From the NCBI RefSeq assembly GCF_000091045.1, contig NC_006681.1:689287-753286 (forward strand): a stretch of 64,000 nucleotides of DNA. Direction: 5' to 3'. The position numbers were made by a program, and so were the translations under genes. Origin of the DNA: Cryptococcus deneoformans JEC21 (Eukaryota; Basidiomycota; Tremellomycetes; Tremellales; Cryptococcaceae). Of this stretch, positions 58,581 through 64,000 are shown one piece after another (positions within the stretch are counted from its first letter, which is position 1; every line of letters begins with the position of its first letter). Below the pieces are notes generated by a model. It worked only from the letters and a program-made list of their open reading frames with translations, was not told the DNA's origin and searched no databases.

Positions 58581-59566
58581 TCAAGCAACAGGCTTGCAAA
58601 TCTGTTCCTCTCCATGCCTGTGGCACCCCTCAGGACAAGGATAATCAAGGTTAAACTGCCAAGCGAGTCGCGGGTCGGTCTCATTGTTACCCACATGCCC
58701 GACGACTTGTGTGACCGGTCGACCGCCGCCGAAACCGGGTTGGACGACGGCAGCTTTACGGAGCCATTTGTTACGGACGGAGACGAGGTATTCGGTCCAA
58801 CCCATGCTGACTAGATCGGGACTCGAAGTACCGTAGACGACTCGTTTGAAGCCAGCTGTATGAAGGCATTAATAAAACCAATTTCTCACTTTGGACCCGT
58901 TGGCCGGTAGATCTCAATGGTGGGAGAGTGGGGAATACGTACATTGAAGGATTGTGGAGCCGCACATGGGACAACTGGGCGGGGAATATTTAGCTCAGCG
59001 TAACATACAGATATGTCAAGTACGTTACGTACGGTTCGGCGGTGGTGTAAATCCAAGATTGAGGCCAGATTTCAGTAATCTGTAAGACTTGTCAGTCATA
59101 CGACAAGCTTGTGAAGCGTGAGAATATCACCTGAGCAGGTGTCCAGCCAAGCTCTGTGTACTTCTTAACGCAGTTCTTGAAAGATTGTCGGTCAGCCCTG
59201 TGCTTGATAATTTAATAATCATAGAAGCTTACACGAATAGCATTAACTTCACCGTGTTCAGTAGGGTCTCCAATTTCAAGCTGTGAGTTGTATCCAGAAC
59301 ATAACAACTCGTTGTTAGAAGCGTTCACAATAACCTTTGCCCCTGCTAGTTAGCTCGGATAATTACATAAAGTCATCGCGGTTGACACTTACAGAGCCAT
59401 AGGCGTTGAAATGACAGGGAGGCATCACCTCAATAGACTTGCGCATCCAGTGGAGGTCGACTTCGTACGGGACGTTGTCCGAATGAGTGGGGTTCGCTCC
59501 GGATTTGAGGGCGTAGAGCCCAGCCATGGCAGTGACGCTGGCACCGAGGATCGCCTGAATAAACAT
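58581..59566 (-). CDS. CMP/dCMP-type zinc deaminase with N-terminal signal or anchor
   Basis: ATG 59566 begins FIQAILGASVTAMAGLYALK, a hydrophobic segment that reads as a signal peptide or membrane anchor, then LHWMRKSIEVMPPCHFNAYG. An intron follows whose acceptor AAAG^GTTATT restores SVIVNASNNELLCSGYN. The deaminase zinc site is complete: PTEHGEVNAIRN (zinc His, catalytic Glu) and TTAEPCPMCGSTIL (two zinc Cys). The remainder, VVYGTSSPDLVSMGW and a C-terminal RLAWQFNLDYPCPEGCHRHG block, ends at TGA 58581-58583. The family covers cytosine, guanine and tRNA-adenosine deaminases. The exact substrate is open, but divergent pairing with a purine/cytosine permease suggests a nucleobase. The C-terminal CPEGCHRH cluster may bind a second metal. 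Confidence 0.82.
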
Positions 59567-59628
59567 AGTCGAGGTTGCTGGTGGAAATTTACCGTGTACA
59601 AGCGTAGAAATGCAATGGAAGATATAAT

Positions 59629-59924
59629 AATAGCCCGTTTCAAATATAAATAAAATTCGCGTCGCAACTTAGTTCTTGGACGGAATCAAATTTCGCTAAC
59701 TTTGTATGGTGATATTTGAAACCCTTTTTGACGTCTTTTTTACTTGGGTCAATCTTAACTTGTTGTACTTTTAATTTATAAGATTGGTCTTAGCTAATTT
59801 TGGCCGTTTTCGACCGTTCTTAGTTAGCTGCCGATAATATATTAGTTAATTCCCCATACAAACCTTAAAAGTTAAAAACTAAGACCGATCCAGGTCTTAA
59901 CTTTTATATTTGAAACAGGCTATT
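59629..59924. mobile_element. MITE-like element with 22-bp terminal inverted repeats
   Basis: The left end AATAGCCCGTTTCAAATATA (59629-59648) is matched by the reverse complement of the right end (59905-59924), with one difference (C/T at the eighth base). Agreement continues two bases inward to AAA. Inside, AACTTTGTATGGTG (about 59696) pairs with CCCCATACAAACCT (about 59856), so the 296-bp unit is broadly palindromic. It has no coding capacity. Both ends are flanked by TA if the repeat is taken to start at GCCYG, compatible with a Tc1/mariner-type TA target. It lies 63 bp upstream of the deaminase ATG, inside the shared deaminase-permease promoter. Confidence 0.75.
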
Positions 59925-60219
59925 CTCACAGTTTGTAGAACGCCGCGTCAGGTCGTCGAGGGGCAAATTCGGCGGCCCCCGCGGACATTCACAACAACAG
60001 ATCCTCGGACAGTTTCAAAAAAGGCCTTCCACGGCACATCTTAAGCCTAACGCATATTCGGCTGATGTTCAAGGGGATAAAGAATTCTAACCTATCGCAT
60101 GCTCACCATTGCCTACGTATAAGCACTGAATGTATGTATATATACATCCAGTTATTGGAACCTTTACAGGAACTCTGAACTGCTTTTCATCTTGGACCAA
60201 GTAAACACATCATTCAAAC
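59925..60219. promoter_or_regulatory. Permease-proximal half of the divergent promoter
   Basis: A GC-rich block (GTCGTCGAGGGG, GGCGGCCCCCGCGG at about 59969-59984) is followed by a TATATATA-like segment (about 60134-60144) 75 bp before the permease ATG. This is a plausible upstream activating region plus TATA box. Confidence 0.45.
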
Positions 60220-62338
60220 ATGTCCATCGCACCACCTGAATACGACGAAAAAGATATCGAAGCCCAAAGCTTTGTTTCCCCAACAGGCCGCCAACATAAT
60301 CACGCCTCTGCAGGTGGTATTCTACAGGCTGAAGATGGTGTACCCCGAGGAAAGGGTATCTCTGCCCCTTTATGGAAAGCCATGGCCTGGTTTGATCGGG
60401 TAAATCTTCCCTTCTTATCCCTCAGAATACGGGTACATCTTTAACACAAATGGCAGTTTGGCGTTGAAGCAAGAGGTATTGAAAGAGTACCAGAAGATGA
60501 TAGGCCTCATACCAGCTGGCAAGCAATATCCTTGGTTATCTTTAGATGACAGAAGCTGATGGCCAAACGCAGGTGGGATAACGGCACACTTTGGTTCTCT
60601 GTCAACTCTTGTGTCGGCACTTTCAGTGTAGGCTACTTGGGACATCTCTACTACGGTATGGGCCTTCGAGATGCCGCTCTCACTATTGTCTTCTTCAACT
60701 TGCTTTCCTGCGCTCCCGTCGCTTACATGTGCATTTTCGGTAAAGTATGTGACCTTTTTTCTTTACCCATCACGTACTCACCATGAGTCGCAAATTCATA
60801 GGAACTTGGACTTCGTCAGATGGTTCTTTCACGTTTTGCCCTTGGCTACTGGACCGGAATTATCCCCGTTATCTTCAACTTGATTGCTTGTTGTGGTTGG
60901 GCCAGTACGCGGATTTCTTATCTAAGCCACCAAAGCACTGACCTCGAGCCGTTCCGCATTACTAGCCATGAATACTATTGGTGGTATCTCTTGTTGGCGA
61001 GCAATCAGCACCACCCATCAAATACCTGTGATCGCTGCTGCTGTGATCCTTGCTTTCCTTGGTCTTATCGTTTCCTTCTGTGGATACAAGTTCATCCACC
61101 TTTATGAAAAGTTTGCTGGTTACCCTGTTCTGATGTACGTTTTCTCCCCAGCTTCCCTATTACTAGCTGATTTACGCTCGGCTACAGCGCTTTTCTGGTG
61201 TCAATGGGTACTTCTGCCAAGTACATGGATCTCCCAGGCGCGTGGGGTCCCAGCGGACCTGTAGGAGCCGCCGGTGTTCTCACATTTGGCTGTGCTATTG
61301 CCGGATACGCGTGGGTCGTCATCTCATCAATCATTACTGTCATTTGTACATGTAAGTGCTGACATATGATATAGTATTGGATGGGTCGGTTTCGCGGCCG
61401 ACTTTACCGTCTCCATGCCCAAAGAGACGAGCACCAAAAAGCTTTTTTGGGTTACCTTCTGGGGCTTGGCGATTCCACTGATCTTCATTGAGCTTATGGG
61501 TGCTTTGGCAGTCACTACCTTTAATGCCCGACCTGACTGGGAAGAGATGTGTAAGCCCTCCTTCCGTTTCCAAATTCATCACTGCAGTCACTGATGGATG
61601 TGTATGGATAGTCAACGATGGTGCGGTTGGTGGTTTACTTGCCGGTCTTCTTCAGCCTTGTGGCGGCTTTGGTAAATTCTTGCTTGTCATCCTCGGTTTG
61701 TCAACTGTGGCTGTCAACACACCGTAAGTCGCCTTCGATCCTATCCTTCCTCTCTTCCAATAATATTTACCTCTATCCCGCTTTAGCAATGTTTATATTT
61801 TCACCAACACCTTCCACGCCCTCTCTCCTTACTGCCAAGCTATCCCCCGACCTTTCATCGCCCTCATTGTCAGCATCATCTACGCTGTTCTCGCTGCCGC
61901 CGGTGCAAACTCCTTCTCTGCCGTGCTTGAACACCTTCTTCTCTTCTTGGCTTACTGGCTCACCATGTACTTTGGCATCGTGGCGACTGAGCATCTGGTC
62001 TTTAGGAAGAACAGCTTTGACAATTATGTGCCAGATGATTACAGAAACTGGAGGATGTTGCCTTTGGGTGTCGCTGGATTCTTTGCCTTAGGTCTCGGAT
62101 GGACAGGTGCTGCTCTTGGTAAGTCTTCACTTCGCAATTTTTTCCCTTTCTTTTGGAATGCACGCAGCACACACGGATGGCTAATTGAGGAACGGGCATG
62201 AACACTTCTTGGTTTATCGGCCCTATTGCCAAACAAATCGGAGGTGGTGGTGATGTGGGCTTCGAGCTGGCCTTTGGATTTGCAGTAACGACCTTCATTC
62301 CACTGCGATACTTTGAAAAGAAGTACTGGGGCCATTAG
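60220..62338 (+). CDS. NCS1 family purine-cytosine permease (Fcy2-like)
   Basis: This is a multi-exon gene with about 12 membrane segments. After a hydrophilic N-terminus (YDEKDIEAQSFVSPTGRQHN) come FGVEARGIERVPEDDRPHTS, LWFSVNSCVGTFSVGYLGHL, LTIVFFNLLSCAPVAYMCIF, ELGLRQMVLSRFALGYWTGI (the family's 'G-L-R-Q-M' signature), VIFNLIACCGWASMNTIGGI, VAAAGVLTFG-like spans and GWVGFAADFTVSMPKETSTK. Then follow FIELMGALAVTTFNARPDWE, AVNTPNVYIFTNTFHALSPY, LAYWLTMYFGIVATEHLVFR and YFEKKYWGH at the stop. Fcy2-type permeases import cytosine, adenine, guanine and hypoxanthine with protons across the plasma membrane. Exons around 60480-60590 are hard to fix by eye. Confidence 0.9.
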
Positions 62339-62529
62339 AGGGGTTTTTGGGACCTGATAAGTCTCATGATAAATGAGACTTTTGGGAGTTTGGTCATTAT
62401 TTTTGATAGTTAGGTAAATTAAATGTTAGGGATCGTCTCCGTCGTTGTATAACGAGTAAGCTATCTATACAGGTATAACACGTATGGTACTGGAAAAACG
62501 AACCTAAGCGAGTATTTATCATCAAATCT

Positions 62530-62557
62530 CAGGTCCAGGTCCAGGTCCAGGCCAGGC
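62530..62557. repeat. CAGGTC hexamer tandem repeat
   Basis: Four and a half CAGGTC units, the last degenerate, lie between the convergent permease and catalase genes. Confidence 0.8.
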
Positions 62558-62732
62558 TAGACTTGTAGTTGCAGTCTTGTTATGATTTTCAAAGAGCCAG
62601 TCATTACAGCGTAGATACGTACAGGGATGACGCTGTTGTGTTCGATCTGAATCATCTGATGATCAGGCACAAACAAAAAACGTAACAAGACCGTCTGTTG
62701 AGTAAGATAATAACAATTATACATTGTTAAAA

Positions 62733-62810
62733 ACACGCATACTATTACTAAAGTCAATACACGCATACTATTACTAAACTCAATACACGCATACTAGTAC
62801 TACACTCGTC
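62733..62810. repeat. Three 26-bp tandem repeats downstream of the catalase gene
   Basis: ACACGCATACTATTACTAAA-type units occur at 62733-62758, 62759-62784 and 62785-62810. The first two are nearly identical and the third has several changes. They lie 36 bp beyond the catalase stop codon, probably in its 3' UTR. Confidence 0.88.
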
Positions 62811-62846
62811 ATACTGGGACATACAACGATTCTTGAAATCAACCGC

Positions 62847-64000
62847 CTATGCAGCAATGTGCGCAACTTGCCTGTCCCAGACACGGTGGTGGGCGACCCC
62901 CTCCAAGAATTGCTTAGCAAACTTAATGGAATGGAGGGTTGGGTCACCAGGGGCGAAGACGACACCGTTTTCCACAACGACACTTGACTCAGTCTTGGTC
63001 TTCTCGCTGAAATCTCCAGGCAAGCAAGTGTTTACCATCCATTGGGTAGCATTGCCAAGTACGCCAATGGGTTTAAGGTGCATATAAGCCTCCCTTGCTG
63101 CATGAATAAGTCGGCCAATCTTGAGCTTCGCGATGAAGGAATCATCGGGACCGCCGACGAAGACAATAGCGTCAAAGAAGGTAGTGCGACAGCCTTCGAA
63201 CGTGAATTCGGCGGTGAATGACTGACCATTTGAAGCCTTGATTGGACCAAGCGTAGGGCCAATCTGTACGACACGCAATCCGTCAGTTTATCCCCTCGTT
63301 ATAGATGTTTGACGATGCAACTCACAAATTTCACCATACATCCATCCGCTTCAAAAGCAGCAAGCAAAGGTACAACTTGCGAGTAGGTGTACCCGGGCAC
63401 GAGGTAAATACCAATCCTTCTCCCAGAAGCCGTGAAGACTTGGTGCTTGCCATTGATTTGCGACAGATATTCAGACTTCTTATTGTGGGTGGGTTTGGCC
63501 TCAGGCAAAGTAAGGTGAGGGAAGGTAGCGTGAACCGAAGTAGCAAGCCCGTGGTCGATTTCATTGAGGCTATTGATGACGTTTTGAATGACAATGTCTT
63601 CCGCGCAGTGTGACAACTCGAAGTTGTACGCGGCAATGATATGCTCCCTCTCCGTCTCGGACATTGAGTTCCAGAAAAGGGTTGCTTGCGAGTAGAATTC
63701 CTAAAAGAAACATTACTTAGCCATTCCATCATTGGCGCAGTCAAGATAAACTCACCTGGAACTTGGGCCCATTGAGCCGCTCTTTAACACCGGATATCTT
63801 CTCACGATAGCTTTGGAAGCCACCATTATTGGAAGACGTAAGTGGAAGGCTATCGTGCCTGTTGGGGTGGTAGGGTGTCCTGTTGGTCTTGCTGAACATA
63901 CTCATTTGCCCATCACGGAAGTTCGTCATGACGGGGCAAATAGGTCTATTGATGGGGAGGTCGTGCCAGTTGGTGCCCAGACGTGAAATTTGAGTGTCAG
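62847..64000 (-). CDS. Large-subunit catalase, C-terminal part (runs off right edge)
   Basis: Catalase dismutates hydrogen peroxide to water and oxygen. The N-terminal haem-binding beta-barrel lies mostly outside the window. The visible part enters with NWHDLPINRPICPVMTNFRD and GQMSMFSKTNRTPYHPNR, the wrapping-domain signature, then SMSETEREHIIAAYNFELSH and IQNVINSLNEIDHGLATSVH of the helical domain. The rest is the C-terminal DJ-1/glutamine-amidotransferase-like domain that marks large-subunit catalases: RRIGIYLVPGYTYSQVVPLL, FFDAIVFVGGPDDSFIAKLK, AAREAYMHLKPIGVLGNATQ, and HHRVWDRQVAHIAA with TAG at 62847-62849. Introns lie near 63279-63322 and 63700-63755. The frame is open at base 64000. 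Confidence 0.92.

Overview
The window is nuclear DNA of a basidiomycete yeast, most consistent with Cryptococcus or a close tremellomycete. Nearly every gene is split by several 45-70 bp GT-AG introns, genes lie on both strands with short spacers, and the recognisable proteins are fungal housekeeping proteins. The species call is an inference from gene architecture and protein style, not from a database match. There is one assembly gap (62 Ns).

Layout, left to right. 0.7-3.8 kb: mitochondrial translation GTPase GUF1 (-). 4.8-8.8 kb: an AIM6-like PLC-type phosphodiesterase and an orphan disordered protein (both +). 9.1-11.6 kb: remains of a PIF/Harbinger-like DNA transposon, with an intact Myb/SANT-type gene (+) and a broken DDE nuclease (-). 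12-17.1 kb: TXNDC17-like thioredoxin (-), a SAS4-domain-like chromatin protein (+) and a Pga1-like ER protein (-). 17.4-19.4 kb: a decaying TPR locus. 19.7-30.4 kb: a Pby1-like TTL-domain protein, a class III aminotransferase, an aldo/keto reductase (-), SRP14 and a secreted GH115 alpha-glucuronidase (-). 31.6-37.7 kb: a VTT/Tvp38-family membrane protein and an Ecl1-like zinc protein (both -). 37.7-41.65 kb: a gene-poor stretch with a large hairpin. 41.7-48.4 kb: PRO2, FRG1-like (-) and a Cps1-like M20 peptidase. 50-57.7 kb: a PA-TM-RING ubiquitin ligase, prefoldin subunit 1, NAC-alpha EGD2 (-) and a CRAL-TRIO lipid-transfer protein. 58.6-64 kb: a CMP/dCMP-type deaminase (-) divergent from an NCS1 purine/cytosine permease (+), with a MITE-like element between them, then the C-terminal part of a large-subunit catalase (-) running off the right edge.

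Most genes are independent housekeeping units: co-translational targeting and folding (SRP14, EGD2, PFD1), proline synthesis (PRO2), mitochondrial translation (GUF1), redox (thioredoxin, AKR, catalase) and lipid or GPI handling. The one neighbourhood that reads as a functional pair is the divergent deaminase and nucleobase permease (uptake plus deamination). No CRISPR, rRNA or convincing tRNA was seen.
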